A DNA stretch of 64,000 bases from Chitinophagaceae bacterium (GCA_016717285.1 JADKFU010000003.1:53792-117791), one strand, 5' to 3'. Numbered from the stretch's first letter, positions 37,600 through 47,644 are shown. Made by a program: numbers and translations. Notes: generated by a model from the sequence alone, not told the origin.

Positions 37600-38385
37600 A
37601 TGAATACAAATCTCGCCGGAAAGAACGCATTGGTATGCGGCAGCAGCAAAGGCATTGGAAAAGCGGTGGCCATTGCGCTTGCAGAACTCGGTGCCAATAT
37701 CACCCTTACTGCCCGTAATGAAGAAGCACTGCTCAAAGCCATCAGCGAACTGGATACCTCTTCAGGACAACAACATGATTTCATTCTTGCGGATTTTTCA
37801 AAACCGGATGAACTGAAAGAACTGATCCATCATCAATTGAAAGACACCACTTACCAGATACTGGTAAATAATACCGGTGGACCTATGGCAGGTAATATTG
37901 TAGATGCCACCACGCAGCAATTTGAATCAGCCTTCAGCAATCATCTCATCTGCAATCATGTGCTCGCAACAGCGTTGTTGCCCGGTATGAAAAAAAGTAA
38001 TTACGGCCGCATCATCAATATTATTTCTACTTCTGTAAAGATTCCATTGCGCGGTTTGGGTGTTTCCAATACCATTCGTGGTGCAGTGGCCAACTGGTCG
38101 AAAACGCTGGCTACAGAACTCGCACCATTTGGAATCACCGTCAACAATGTACTTCCCGGAGCTACGAATACAGAACGGTTGCAGTCAATCGTGAGCGGCA
38201 AATCTGAAAAAACAGGGCGCAGTATAGAAGACGTTGAGGAAGAGATGCTGGATGAAATTCCGATGCATCGTTTTGCTGATCCTTCGGAGATTGCGGCAGC
38301 GGCAGCGTTTCTGGCTTCGCCTGCTGCGGGTTATATCACAGGAATTAATGTGCCGGTGGATGGAGGGAGAACGGGGGCTTTGTGA
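37600..38385 (+). CDS. SDR-family oxidoreductase lacking the usual catalytic Tyr/Lys
   Basis: 261 residues with a Rossmann fold. NAD(P) loop 'GSSKGIG' (14-20), 'NNTGGP' at 90-95, and the family end 'GITVNNVLPGATNTERL' (in parts) and 'ITGINVPVDGG'. At the place of the Tyr-x3-Lys pair the sequence reads S156-NTI-R160, so Tyr is Ser and Lys is Arg. Family assignment is firm, but classical SDR catalysis is doubtful; a related Bacteroidota subgroup seems to share this change. It is divergent from the 3-hydroxyanthranilate dioxygenase gene. Confidence 0.88.
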   Translation: MNTNLAGKNALVCGSSKGIGKAVAIALAELGANITLTARNEEALLKAISELDTSSGQQHDFILADFSKPDELKELIHHQLKDTTYQILVNNTGGPMAGNIVDATTQQFESAFSNHLICNHVLATALLPGMKKSNYGRIINIISTSVKIPLRGLGVSNTIRGAVANWSKTLATELAPFGITVNNVLPGATNTERLQSIVSGKSEKTGRSIEDVEEEMLDEIPMHRFADPSEIAAAAAFLASPAAGYITGINVPVDGGRTGAL

Positions 38386-38888
38386 GCGTGAATGAGGTTC
38401 GGATGTTTTGATGTGCCAATGATTCGATGTGCCGATGTAGTAATGTTGTGAATATATGAATTCAAAAAGAACTGCGACAAAGACATGAAGTGTCCGGTAT
38501 TATTCAGAGATCTTAGATGCCGCAATCTCTAAACTTCAAACTTCAACCCTGGTTCGAAAATATTCGGTGTCAGTCAAATGTAAAGATTACTCTTGGTTCC
38601 TGTATTCAATTTATAGGAATATTTTGTACACATTCTTACATCATGGTAACCCGCAAAGCCCTGCAATCAAAACTGGGACGGCAGATACCGGCAGACAAGG
38701 GACGGCATGGCAGCGCAATAAAACTGTGACAGATTTCACCAACTGCACAGATGAAGAACTGATAGCGCAATTATCGATTAAGCGGGAAAATGAATGCGGT
38801 CGTTTTTACAAACACCAGTTGACTATTCAGGTTTCTCAAAAAGAATCACCTTTTCGATTCTTGATTCTCCATTCTTAATTCCTAATTC
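38386..38888. other. Intergenic stretch without a recognised gene
   Basis: Contains short overlapping frames and, at 38852-38895, ATTCTTGATTCTCC / ATTCCTAATTCTC-type repeats. No feature I can support beyond that. Confidence 0.4.
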
Positions 38889-40412
38889 TCAAGGCTCCAA
38901 TCTTCCATACATCCTTGGAAAAGGAATCGTCTCTCTCACATGCGGCAGTTTACAAACCCAGGCGATCAATCTTTCTAATCCCAAACCGAAACCAGCATGT
39001 GGTACAGAGCCGAAGCGACGCAAATCGAGATACCATTCAAAAGCCTGCATCGGCAATTTATGCTCGATGATCTTTCCGATCAGCAAATCAATATCTGTTT
39101 CCCGCTCACCACCACCTACAATTTCTCCATAACCTTCCGGCGCCAGCACATCCACTCCTTTTGCCCATCGTGGATCTTTGTCGCGTTTCAGGTAAAATGC
39201 TTTCACTTCATGTGGCCAGTTATACACTAAAATAGGCACATCGAATAAACGCGTGATCACAGTTTCATCACTGCCTCCCAAATCATTTCCGTACTCAAAT
39301 GTTTTTGCGGAATTGATCCATTGCGGAATGTTGCGTTCATCTTCCTCTAAATCTTTCAACTCATTTTTCAGGTTGTCGATCCTGGTTTGATTAAAGGTGA
39401 TTTCCCCTTTCTTCATCCCCGGCACTTTCATTTTCTCTTCACGGTCCGCAATTTCAGTTTTCGCTGCTGCTATTTTTTTCTGTACACTAATCAGCTCATC
39501 TTCCAGTGAAGTAATCGCATTTTTTCCATTCACATCCTGCTCACCTTTAATGATGCGGACGGTTTCATCATAGGTGAGCCGTGGAAATTTCTTGTCGGAA
39601 AGGTTTTCAAGAATGGTAGTATCCCGACCAATCATCTGAAATTCACTCTTACATTCAGCGAGCAATGTTTTGATTACAAATTTCAACATGGCTTCAATCA
39701 GATCCATATTCATGTCGAGATCATAGAACGCCATCTCAGGTTCAATCATCCAGAACTCCGACAAGTGCCTGCGTGTTTTTGATTTTTCTGCACGGAATGT
39801 AGGACCGAACGTGTAAATTTTGCCCATTGCCATTGCCATTGCTTCGCCATACAACTGACCTGATTGCGAGAGATATGCAGGCTTTCCATAAAAATCTGTT
39901 TCAAACAAAGTACTCGTTCCTTCCACTGCATTGCCTGTAAAAAGGGGCGCATCGGCCTGTACAAATCCCTTCCTGTTGAAAAAACGGTGGATCGAAAAAA
40001 TCATCGCATTGCGAATGCGCATGATGGCCCACTGACGCTGTGAACGCAACCACAGGTGACGGTTGTCCATTAAAAAATCAACACCATGCTCCTTTTTGGA
40101 AATAGGATATTCCTGTGCTATGCTGATCACTGAAACCTGCGATGCACGTAATTCATATCCTCCGATTTGCCTTTCATCCTTTACTACCAAACCCTGTATG
40201 GTACAGGAACTTTCCATCGTAAGGCTGCCGGCATTTTCAAAGTCTGCTGCCGGTACTGATTTTTCATCCACCACACATTGGCAGAACCCTGTTCCATCGC
40301 GAAGGATGATGAAAAAAATTCCCTTGCCTGAACGTTTGTTAGCCGTCCAGCCCTGCAAGGTCACTTCCTGTCCTTCATGCTTTGACAGGTCTGCTATATA
40401 AACTGTTTTCAT
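38889..40412 (-). CDS. asnS: Asparaginyl-tRNA synthetase
   Basis: 507 residues. N-terminal OB anticodon-binding domain ('VTLQGWTANKRSGKGIFFIILRDGTG', in parts). Class II core: motif 2 'FGPTFRAEKSKTRRHLSEFWMIEPE' (in parts) and motif 3 'GFGLGLERLIAW'. Residues ~300-370 form a Lys/Glu-rich coiled-coil insertion common in Bacteroidota AsnRS. It charges tRNA-Asn in the cytoplasm. Essential housekeeping gene, divergent from rpoN. Confidence 0.96.
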   Translation of the reverse strand: MKTVYIADLSKHEGQEVTLQGWTANKRSGKGIFFIILRDGTGFCQCVVDEKSVPAADFENAGSLTMESSCTIQGLVVKDERQIGGYELRASQVSVISIAQEYPISKKEHGVDFLMDNRHLWLRSQRQWAIMRIRNAMIFSIHRFFNRKGFVQADAPLFTGNAVEGTSTLFETDFYGKPAYLSQSGQLYGEAMAMAMGKIYTFGPTFRAEKSKTRRHLSEFWMIEPEMAFYDLDMNMDLIEAMLKFVIKTLLAECKSEFQMIGRDTTILENLSDKKFPRLTYDETVRIIKGEQDVNGKNAITSLEDELISVQKKIAAAKTEIADREEKMKVPGMKKGEITFNQTRIDNLKNELKDLEEDERNIPQWINSAKTFEYGNDLGGSDETVITRLFDVPILVYNWPHEVKAFYLKRDKDPRWAKGVDVLAPEGYGEIVGGGERETDIDLLIGKIIEHKLPMQAFEWYLDLRRFGSVPHAGFGLGLERLIAWVCKLPHVRETIPFPRMYGRLEP

Positions 40413-40565
40413 TTTTATTAAGGAATTTCAAAAAAGTATGAACGTCGCGCTACTATACAAGAGGGCGAAAATAACCATTAATTTCACTTCACTATAAGCA
40501 TAAAAACTTGAAGAGTACGTTGATTACTCTTTATCTTTACCGCAATTTAATTTTATAAAATTCGC

Positions 40566-42129
40566 ATGCTCAAGCAAGGACAATTTCAGAAAATGTTGCA
40601 GAAGCTGTCGCCACAGCAGATACAGTTGATCAAACTGCTGCAGGTGCCTACGGATTCTTTGGAAGAACGCATTAAAGAAGAACTGGAAGCCAACCCTGCT
40701 TTGGAAGAAGGGCTTGATGATGAAACGTCGGAAGAAGAACGCGACGACAAGCAAAGCGAAGAGGAAGAAGGAGAACGTGATGAAGAAGAGCCGGCAGATG
40801 AGCCTGCAGAAGAAGTGGAAAAAGAAGTTACCGTTGAAGAAGATGTTCCTACCAATGAAACCGAAGCGGAAAAGGAAGAAGAAATGGTAGTGGATGATGA
40901 ACCTGATCTGAGCGATTATACAGATGATGATGAAACGCCTGATTATAAACTTCGCGACGAAAATTATCCGGAGCAGGATGACAAGCGTGTAATTCCCATT
41001 CCTGTTTTCAGAAGTTTTCATGAATACCTTGAAGAGCAACTGAGCATGGAAGAGCTCGATGAACACAAACACGGATTGGGTGAATACATCATTGGCAGCA
41101 TTGATGATGACGGATACCTGCGGCGGCCACTTGATGCCATGGTAGATGATTTGGCTTTTTCCCAAAATGTAACCTGCACGGAAAAAGAACTCGAGGAAGT
41201 ACTGAAACTTATTCAGCAGTTTGATCCGCCCGGAGCTGGCGCCCGGGATCTGCAGGAATGCCTGTTGCTGCAACTTGGAAGAAAGATAAGCAACCAGCAG
41301 ATACGCGAACTGGCGCAGAAGGTGATTAAAGATTACTTCGATGAATTTGTAAAAAACACTATGAAAAACTGCAAAAGCAGTTGGATATCGATGATGAATT
41401 GTTTAAACAGGTTATCAATACCATCATTCACCTCAATCCGAAACCCGGCAGTGCCTACACAGGTGCAGGTGACCTTCAAAAAATAATTATTCCTGATTTT
41501 TTATCATTAATACGGAAGGTGTGCTGGAGCTTTCACTCAATCAAATGAATGTTCCTGAGTTGCGCATCAGTCAGCAGTTTCGCGATATGCTGCGCGATTA
41601 TCAGAAAGGCACGAAGAAGGACAGGCAGCAACGCGATGCAGTGATGTTTATCAAACAAAAAATTGATTCGGCCAAATGGTTTATTGACGCGATACGTCAA
41701 AGACAACAAACATTATTGCTCACAATGAATGCCATTATGGAATACCAGTATGAATACCTTGTGAGCGGGGACGAAACCAAGTTGCGGCCAATGATTTTAA
41801 AAGACATTGCCGAAGGTACCGGTCTTGATATTTCTACTGTGTCGCGTGTTGCCAACAGCAAATATGTACAAACTGAATGGGGAACATTGCGATTAAAATC
41901 ATTTTTTTCCGAATCACTTTCCACGGACAGTGGTGAAGAGGTTTCCACACGTGAGGTGAAAAAAATATTGCTCGACATGATTTCCGTAGAAAATAAAAAG
42001 AAACCGTTGTCTGATGAAAAACTCACCGACCTGCTGAAAGAAAAAGGATATAACATTGCACGAAGAACCGTTGCAAAATACCGTGAACAATTAGAAATAC
42101 CGGTAGCAAGGTTAAGGAAAGAACTTTAA
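40566..42129 (+). CDS. rpoN: RNA polymerase sigma-54 factor, frameshifted
   Basis: Region I 'QKLSPQQIQLIKLLQVP' opens the protein, then a long acidic linker (~50-135), the core-binding domain ('YIIGSIDDDGYLRRPL', 'LQQFDPPGAGARDLQEC'-like) and the C-terminal DNA-binding end with the RpoN box 'IARRTVAKYREQLEIP'. Frame changes near 41351-41357 (A-run) and 41497-41503 (T-run) are each fixed by restoring one base, giving 'LNPKPGSAYTGAG' and 'INTEGVLELSLNQ' between them. I treat it as one intact sigma-54 gene with two indels. Confidence 0.9.
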
Positions 42130-42166
42130 TCAACATTTAAATTGAACAAGCAGCTAACGACTCTCT

Positions 42167-42775
42167 GTGCAGCTTTCCGCTAAAATCATTTCTTATATTT
42201 TTCACCCGCTTATCCTGCCAACCTATGCATTTCTGTTAATCTATTGCACCAATCCGCTGTTGTTCTCGAGCTATGATTCCGGAGAACTGGTTAAAATATT
42301 TCTAACCGTTTTCATCAACACCTTTCTTTTCCCGGTGATCGCCATTCTGCTCATCTGGAAACTGGGATTTGTAGCATCGCTCGAAATGGAATCGCAACAG
42401 GAAAGGCTCGTGCCGTACATCACGAGTGGAGCGATGTACATCTGGACGTATGTGGTGTTTCGAAAATCAGGCTTGCCTGAAATACTCAGCATTGTGGTGC
42501 TTGGCGCAACCATCACACTCTTTGCCTGTTTCATGATTACCATTTTTAAGAAAGTGAGTATTCACGCAGCTTCCATGTCCTGCCTTTTCATCCTCACTTT
42601 TGCTATGTGCCTGCTATCACAAACCGATTATTCATTTCTGTTGATGGCAATGGCTTTGACAGCAGGCATCGTTGGCAGCAGCAGGCTATTGACCGGCGCA
42701 CATGACCTCAATGAAATTTCACTAGGTTATTTTATTGGTTTAATGAGCCAGTTGGTGGCATTGAAATTTTACTGA
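42167..42775 (+). CDS. Integral membrane protein, PAP2-like
   Basis: 202 residues from a GTG start, five or six membrane spans. Near the C-terminus 'SSRLLTGAHDLNEISLGYFIG' (in parts) resembles the SR-x5-H motif of PAP2 phosphatases, but the rest of the signature is not evident, so it may be only a distant relative. It is 37 bases after rpoN and may be co-transcribed. Confidence 0.6.
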   Translation: MQLSAKIISYIFHPLILPTYAFLLIYCTNPLLFSSYDSGELVKIFLTVFINTFLFPVIAILLIWKLGFVASLEMESQQERLVPYITSGAMYIWTYVVFRKSGLPEILSIVVLGATITLFACFMITIFKKVSIHAASMSCLFILTFAMCLLSQTDYSFLLMAMALTAGIVGSSRLLTGAHDLNEISLGYFIGLMSQLVALKFY

Positions 42776-42780
42776 TCACT

Positions 42781-43593
42781 TTATTTAGCTGCCGTCTGAA
42801 AACTGTAGCTTGCCCAGATGCTTTCATAATCCGCTGCAGCATTTTCTTTCAGCTTAAGCATATAGATGGTATGCAAATAATACACGGTGTTGAATGCAAC
42901 TTCAAATGCCGCCATTCCTTTCCTATCTGTTAATGCAGAAATCTCTTTCACGCTTCCATCAGTATTCTTCACGGCGGAAGTGATCCATTGCGAAGCCAGC
43001 GGCTTTCCTTCCCACAAAACTTTTACAACCAATTTTTGATTGGGCTCCATCTGGTATGGATTACTCATCAGTAATATTTCGAGTCGCTGTCCCACTACTT
43101 TACTATATAGGTTTTCATTGCCCGGTTTTCCGGAAGTGATCAGTGATTTGATGCAGCGTGAATAATTTTCTTTAACAACATCCTTTTTCCATTTGGTGCT
43201 GTCAAAACTGATGGTGGTGATTTTTTCTTCTTCAAGATATTTTGTGAATGCGCCCCGTTTTTGCTCTATCGTTGAAGCAGTTCGTTGCATTTCTATCAGG
43301 GCAAGACCCTCAAAATTTACAATCGTTCTCAAAATGGGTTTTATGCTGTCAGCTGTTAATGGTAATAAGTTGGCAGAATCCATTTTTGAATACAGCATAA
43401 AATGTGGTGTCATCTGGTGTTGCAGTTCGCGTTCGAATTCAAAATCAAATGGTTCGCCCACCATTAAGTGCACAGTGAGTGAATCGCCTTTTTGATAGAT
43501 GAACTTATCAGGAACTAAAATATAATGGTGGGAAAACAAGGCGGCTGAAAGCAAAAGTATTATGGCAAGAATAGCAACGGAACGAAAATTCAT
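42781..43593 (-). CDS. DUF4198 exported protein
   Basis: 270 residues. Signal peptide, then 'SHHYILVPDKFIYQKGDSLTVHLMVGEPF' (in parts), typical of the DUF4198 family (Ig-like, often near metal transport in other bacteria). A second beta domain carries 'LVVKVLWEGKPLAS' and 'TDRKGMAAFEV'. Probably a periplasmic carrier or adaptor. No operon partner; convergent with the membrane protein. Confidence 0.82.
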   Translation of the reverse strand: MNFRSVAILAIILLLSAALFSHHYILVPDKFIYQKGDSLTVHLMVGEPFDFEFERELQHQMTPHFMLYSKMDSANLLPLTADSIKPILRTIVNFEGLALIEMQRTASTIEQKRGAFTKYLEEEKITTISFDSTKWKKDVVKENYSRCIKSLITSGKPGNENLYSKVVGQRLEILLMSNPYQMEPNQKLVVKVLWEGKPLASQWITSAVKNTDGSVKEISALTDRKGMAAFEVAFNTVYYLHTIYMLKLKENAAADYESIWASYSFQTAAK

Positions 43594-43737
43594 AACGTAA
43601 GGATTGAGATCGATGAAATAATTGTGAAAAGTACAAAGCCTTCATCAATGGTGCATGCCGGTTTCCTTATTTGACCTATTTTCGCCTTAATTCACCAATC
43701 ACTCTCTTTCAAACCAGTTAACTACAAACCCAAACAA

Positions 43738-45612
43738 ATGAAAAGAATCAGCCACATTTTTTTGTTTTTACTCTTCTGCAGTTACACCCTTTCAGCTCAG
43801 CAAAACATGTCATTCAAGGGAAAACTAACCTACAGCAACGACCTTGGGAGTCTGTGGGGATATGCTGATGGCAATGGTCATGAATATGCACTTGTCGGAG
43901 CTTACAATGGATTGTCTATTGTAGATGTAACGGTTCCAACTAATCCTGTGCAAGTGCAGTTTGTATCCACCAGCAATTCGTTCTGGCATGAAATAAAAAC
44001 ATGGAGTCATTATGCGTATGTAGTGAATGAAACCGGAGGCGGTTTGCTGATTGTTGATCTTGCCAACCTGCCCAATGCGGTTACCTCTGTTAACTGGACA
44101 GGAGGATCACTCGGCTTGTCGACAGGTCACACATTATTTATTGATGGGAATGGCATTGCTTACATCAATGGTTCCAATGTTGGAGTGGGCGGCGTTTTGT
44201 TTCTGAACCTCAATATCAATCCGATGAATCCCACTTATCTTGGCGCTTACACCAATGGATATGTACATGATTGTTATGTAAGAAATGACACCATGTGGAC
44301 GGCACAGATTTACAGCGGATTGTTTAAAGTGGTGAATGTTGCCAACAAAGTTGCACCTGTTATTCTTGGCTCGCATTCAACTCCCGGAAACTTTACGCAC
44401 AACACAGCTTTATCAAACAATGGAAAATATCTTTATACGACCGATGAAGTAACCAATTCTTATGTAACGGCTTACAATGTTTCCAACTTAGCTAACATCA
44501 GTGAGACAGATCGTTTTCAGGCCAACCCGGGCACTAACAGCATCGCGCACAATGTGCATGTAAAAGGAAATTTTCTGGTTACGGGATACTATCGTGATGG
44601 CGTTATTATTACTGATGCAAGTGATCCTTCTAACCTCATTAAGGTTGGTAACTACGATACCTCTCCATTATCCGGCAATGGCTATAATGGATGCTGGGAA
44701 GCATATCCTTATCTTCCTTCAGGCAACATACTCGCTGCCGATATTGAAGAAGGTTTGTTTGTGTTGGGTGCTAATTATGTGTCTGCCTGTTTCCTAACGG
44801 GAAAGGTGACTGATTATACAGGAGGAGCTATATTGAACGGCGTGAGTGTATCTATAACCGGTGCGGCCAATACAACTACTACCACAGATCTTTCCGGAAA
44901 TTATAAAACAGGTTATGCAACTGCGGGTTCATATAGTGTTGTATTATCCAAATCAGGTTATTATACAAAAACCATTACAGGCGTTTCTCTCGCAAACGGC
45001 ATAACAACGGTGCTGAATACCACCTTGAAAAAAACAACCTTGCCACAATGCGTTGTACCTACCGGACTTTTTGCAGACAACCTGGCGGCTGGCACCGCCA
45101 CTTTACACTGGAGTGATGAATATTCATCTAAATACACCATCACACTTAAGAATAACAACACCGGAGTAGCGCAAACACTTACTTCTGCCACTAATTCCTT
45201 TGTAGCAACAGGGCTTGCAAGCTGCACCAGTTACAAATTTAAAGTGAAGGCAAAATGCCCGACTGGTGGCACAACTGTTTTTTCACCTTTCTATTCATTC
45301 ACCAGCGGAGGAAATGGTTGCAAAGTGATTACAGAAAGTTTGGCTGGAGATGAAACAGAAAAAGAACTGGCTGTTTATCCCAACCCATTTACCGATCAAT
45401 TTGATATTTCATTTTCTCTGGAAGAATCTGCGCCTGTGCTGTTGTCTGTTTATGATGTATCAGGAAGAAAAGTAAAAACCGTTGCTGACGAAACGATGGA
45501 AGCCGGTAATCAATTATTGCATGTGGATGCTTCCGAATTGCAATCAGGATTATATGTCTGCGTATTGCAATCGGGCGATCGGGTGATGACGAAGAAGATT
45601 GTGAAGGATTAG
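43738..45612 (+). CDS. Choice-of-anchor-B family secreted protein with T9SS sorting domain
   Basis: 624 residues. Signal peptide (1-20), then an LVIVD-type beta-propeller (~25-345: 'LSIVDVTVPTNPV', 'LLIVDLANLPN', 'FKVVNVANK'), matching the choice-of-anchor-B family. A CarboxypepD_reg-like repeat (~350-425), a fibronectin-III-like domain (~440-530) and a T9SS sorting domain from 'VYPNPFTDQFDIS' follow. Surface-exposed and of unknown role. Monocistronic. Confidence 0.9.
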   Translation: MKRISHIFLFLLFCSYTLSAQQNMSFKGKLTYSNDLGSLWGYADGNGHEYALVGAYNGLSIVDVTVPTNPVQVQFVSTSNSFWHEIKTWSHYAYVVNETGGGLLIVDLANLPNAVTSVNWTGGSLGLSTGHTLFIDGNGIAYINGSNVGVGGVLFLNLNINPMNPTYLGAYTNGYVHDCYVRNDTMWTAQIYSGLFKVVNVANKVAPVILGSHSTPGNFTHNTALSNNGKYLYTTDEVTNSYVTAYNVSNLANISETDRFQANPGTNSIAHNVHVKGNFLVTGYYRDGVIITDASDPSNLIKVGNYDTSPLSGNGYNGCWEAYPYLPSGNILAADIEEGLFVLGANYVSACFLTGKVTDYTGGAILNGVSVSITGAANTTTTTDLSGNYKTGYATAGSYSVVLSKSGYYTKTITGVSLANGITTVLNTTLKKTTLPQCVVPTGLFADNLAAGTATLHWSDEYSSKYTITLKNNNTGVAQTLTSATNSFVATGLASCTSYKFKVKAKCPTGGTTVFSPFYSFTSGGNGCKVITESLAGDETEKELAVYPNPFTDQFDISFSLEESAPVLLSVYDVSGRKVKTVADETMEAGNQLLHVDASELQSGLYVCVLQSGDRVMTKKIVKD

Positions 45613-45735
45613 TAGTGAGTAGTGAGTAGTGAGTAGCGAGAAAGTCGTTAGTCCTGAGTCGTTAGTCGTTAGTGGGTTGGATACGGGAATTGTTATTGGT
45701 TATTGGTTACTGGTCATTTGACATTGGTCATTAGT
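45613..45735. repeat. TAGTGAG / GTCGTTAGTC-type tandem short repeats
   Basis: TAGTGAGTAG units in tandem after the stop, then GTCGTTAGTC and GGTCATT-type near-repeats. A degenerate short tandem region with no gene. Confidence 0.6.
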
Positions 45736-45914
45736 CTTTGCGTTGAACGTTTGATAGATTGAAGGGTGGGTAGTCGACAGTTAATCTTTTTTGTCATTAC
45801 CTATTTTTTAAGGACGTTGATTCATTTACGTTGGATTTATTTCTTTAAAAATATCGCTTCACTATTTGATTGATCGGTAATGCTATTTGATTTCTTAAAA
45901 CAGCGGCAGAGCAA

Positions 45915-45978
45915 GCCCTGTAAGGGCGACAGTATGGTAGCACGAATGGTCTAACCAGAAACAGAGCCCTGTAAGGGC
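45915..45978. repeat. Two RAYT-type hairpin repeats
   Basis: GCCCTGTAAGGGC at 45915-45927 and again at 45966-45978, 51 bases apart, followed by GAC/GGC + ATTAT-like text. Same family as the repeats around the transposase at 51795-52256; the stem changes are compensatory. Confidence 0.7.
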
Positions 45979-46079
45979 GGCATTATTTTGCGTGCGAATA
46001 ATTTTTTTGAGTCAACCATGATTTTCAATGGTGAAAAGCAAATCGTAATTAATCCGTCTCTTAGAATCCCCCATGTTTT

Positions 46080-46195
46080 AACAATTTTTTTTTTTTAATT
46101 TTTTTTGGGGTGGGCCTTCGGGCGGGGCCCCCCCGCGGCCGGGGGGGGGGGGGGGGGTAAAAAAAAAATTGATTTTTAAAAAAAAAAAAAAACTT
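46080..46195. other. Extreme homopolymer tract, suspect sequence
   Basis: Runs of T, G, C, G again and A (one G run of about 20) lie back to back with almost no other text. This is unlike anything else in the window and suggests low-quality or misassembled sequence. The short frame that crosses it is not a gene. Confidence 0.7.
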
Positions 46196-46203
46196 AGAAA
46201 AAG

Positions 46204-46245
46204 GATCCCCGAAGATCGAAAATTTGCTTTCGATATTCGGGGATC
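46204..46245 (-). terminator. Terminator of the S24 regulator gene
   Basis: An 18-bp stem with one mismatch (46204-46221 with 46228-46245) and a 6-base loop, followed on the minus strand by a T-rich run. It lies 63 bases past the minus-strand gene at 46308-47120. Confidence 0.8.
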
Positions 46246-46307
46246 TGTTTTTAATGGCCTCGTTTACAACTCGCACCGTTTTTCTTACGATTTTATTATG
46301 CTATGCG

Positions 46308-47120
46308 TTACACTGCCTCCAGCTTCAACGCATTCTTAATAATCATCAGCTCCTCTTCCATCTTTTCCACTAACCCCAGCAACTCATCTTTGTGGCGCAC
46401 GGGTTCGGGGATTTCGCTGCTGATGTAGTTGCAGAATTTCCAGACTTCCTTCACATCTGTTACATCCAGCTCATAAGGTTTGTATAATGTATTCAATGAA
46501 TGCAGCTCCAGCTTTTTCTTTTTCTTCAATTGGTTGAATACATTTTTAAAAACGATGCCGTCTTCCTGCGTGAGCAGAATATAAGCATGTCCGCTTTTGA
46601 TGTCGTGCCAGTTTTCTACGTATTCACCAATCACCCAACTTTGATCGGGAATCGGCAGCATGGAATCGCCGTCAATCTGGAACATGCGATACTTCCGGTC
46701 GTTGAACAGAATCGGCAACTGAAACGTCGGCAATTTCCTGATGAAATCCGGATCTGCATATCCATTCCGGTAACCGGCTTTGGCTTTTACATTCACGGCC
46801 TCAATGTTTTCATGATTGCCGCTGTCAACGGTTGTTGCCAGCACGCGCAGTTTGCTGCCGGTGATGTACACATCATGTCCGCGTTCGAGCTCCGAGAGTT
46901 GAAAGCCGGAGAGTTTTCCGAGGTCCATTTTCACCAGCGTATCAATTGATACTTTATAATATTTCGAGAAGCCCATCAACGCTTCGAGTGTTGGATTTTT
47001 TACGCTGCCGTTTTCGTAGCTGTTGAGGGTGGAACGGCTCATGCCGAGTTCGCGCGCTACGATGTCCTGGGTTTTGCTTCTTCTTGTGCGAAGCAGTTTA
47101 ACGTTGTTGCTGAAGATCAT
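46308..47120 (-). CDS. LexA-like XRE/S24 regulator of the mutagenesis cluster
   Basis: 270 residues. XRE-type HTH (~5-60, 'TQDIVARELGMSRSTLNSYENG', in parts), linker, then an S24 peptidase domain: candidate cleavage A115-G116, catalytic S153 in 'DGDSMLP' and K192 in 'GIVFKNV'. Such proteins repress SOS-type genes and cleave themselves when RecA is active. Position at one end of the dnaE/dinB cluster supports control of it; the operator was not identified. A short coiled coil ends the protein. Confidence 0.85.
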   Translation of the reverse strand: MIFSNNVKLLRTRRSKTQDIVARELGMSRSTLNSYENGSVKNPTLEALMGFSKYYKVSIDTLVKMDLGKLSGFQLSELERGHDVYITGSKLRVLATTVDSGNHENIEAVNVKAKAGYRNGYADPDFIRKLPTFQLPILFNDRKYRMFQIDGDSMLPIPDQSWVIGEYVENWHDIKSGHAYILLTQEDGIVFKNVFNQLKKKKKLELHSLNTLYKPYELDVTDVKEVWKFCNYISSEIPEPVRHKDELLGLVEKMEEELMIIKNALKLEAV

Positions 47121-47138
47121 GGTTAATGGTTTTTTTGT

Positions 47139-47175
47139 GGAACACGGATATCACGGATTTTGCGGATTTACGCGG
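47139..47175. repeat. Inverted partial copy of the GxxExxY-flanking repeat
   Basis: GGAACACGGATATCACGGATTT and CGCGGATTTT text, in the opposite orientation to the 42-bp repeats at 47219-47260 and 47645-47686. Lies just upstream of the S24 gene start, between it and the GxxExxY gene. Confidence 0.5.
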
Positions 47176-47218
47176 ATTTTAATTTCGGTTTCAATCAATT
47201 TATTTGAATCAATTTTTA

Positions 47219-47260
47219 ATCAGTTTTTATCAGTTAAATCTGCGTTATCTGTGTTCCATT
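47219..47260. repeat. 42-bp direct repeat, left copy (overlaps GxxExxY 3' end)
   Basis: Differs from 47645-47686 at three positions. It encodes the last residues of the GxxExxY protein on the minus strand ('NGTQITQI'). Confidence 0.75.
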
Positions 47261-47641
47261 ATTTTTCCTGTTATTCGTAAAAATTTTTCTTTTAAACTGT
47301 GGTTTCCTCCCGAAATTTAAAAGTAATCCCACCTCCATCTCTGTGGCTTTCAAATAATTAATCAATTGCAACTCGTGTGCTTCCACTAATATTTCTGCGG
47401 CTTTCAGTTCAATGATTACACTGTCATTTGCAATTAAGTCAGCAAAATATTCGCCGACAACTTGTCCGCGATAGTAAACTTTTACCTGCTTCTGTTTTTC
47501 ACAATGCAATCCCAGTTCAACTAACTCCAACAGCAAAGCGTTTTGATATACTTTCTCAAGAAAGCCAAAACCAAGTTCATTATTAACCTTATAAAAGGCC
47601 TTAATGATTTTATCTGTAGTATCAGTATGCAATAGTTCCAT
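47234..47641 (-). CDS. GxxExxY-family protein (PD-(D/E)XK nuclease-like)
   Basis: 135 residues with the defining G26-x2-E29-x2-Y32 in 'GFGFLEKVYQ', followed by 'VGEYFADLIANDSVIIELKA', in which D and E-x-K match a PD-(D/E)XK nuclease core. The function of this family is not established. Its C-terminus is coded by a 42-bp repeat whose twin lies 4 bases upstream of its start codon, so the gene looks like a transposable or shuffled unit placed between the S24 regulator and dnaE. Confidence 0.88.
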   Translation of the reverse strand: MELLHTDTTDKIIKAFYKVNNELGFGFLEKVYQNALLLELVELGLHCEKQKQVKVYYRGQVVGEYFADLIANDSVIIELKAAEILVEAHELQLINYLKATEMEVGLLLNFGRKPQFKRKIFTNNRKNNGTQITQI

Positions 47642-47644
47642 AAT

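Noticed and set aside
38567..38878. A frame containing 'TDEELIAQLS', resembling the start of an ECF sigma factor
   Set aside because: Only about 20 residues match by eye and nothing of the later sigma regions follows in any frame.
40524..41273. A 249-codon Phe-rich minus-strand frame
   Set aside because: Antisense shadow of the acidic linker and core of rpoN (GAA/GAT codons read as TTC/ATC).
46061..46276. A 71-codon minus-strand frame rich in Lys, Pro and Arg
   Set aside because: It is translated from the homopolymer tract and the terminator hairpin; composition is artefactual.
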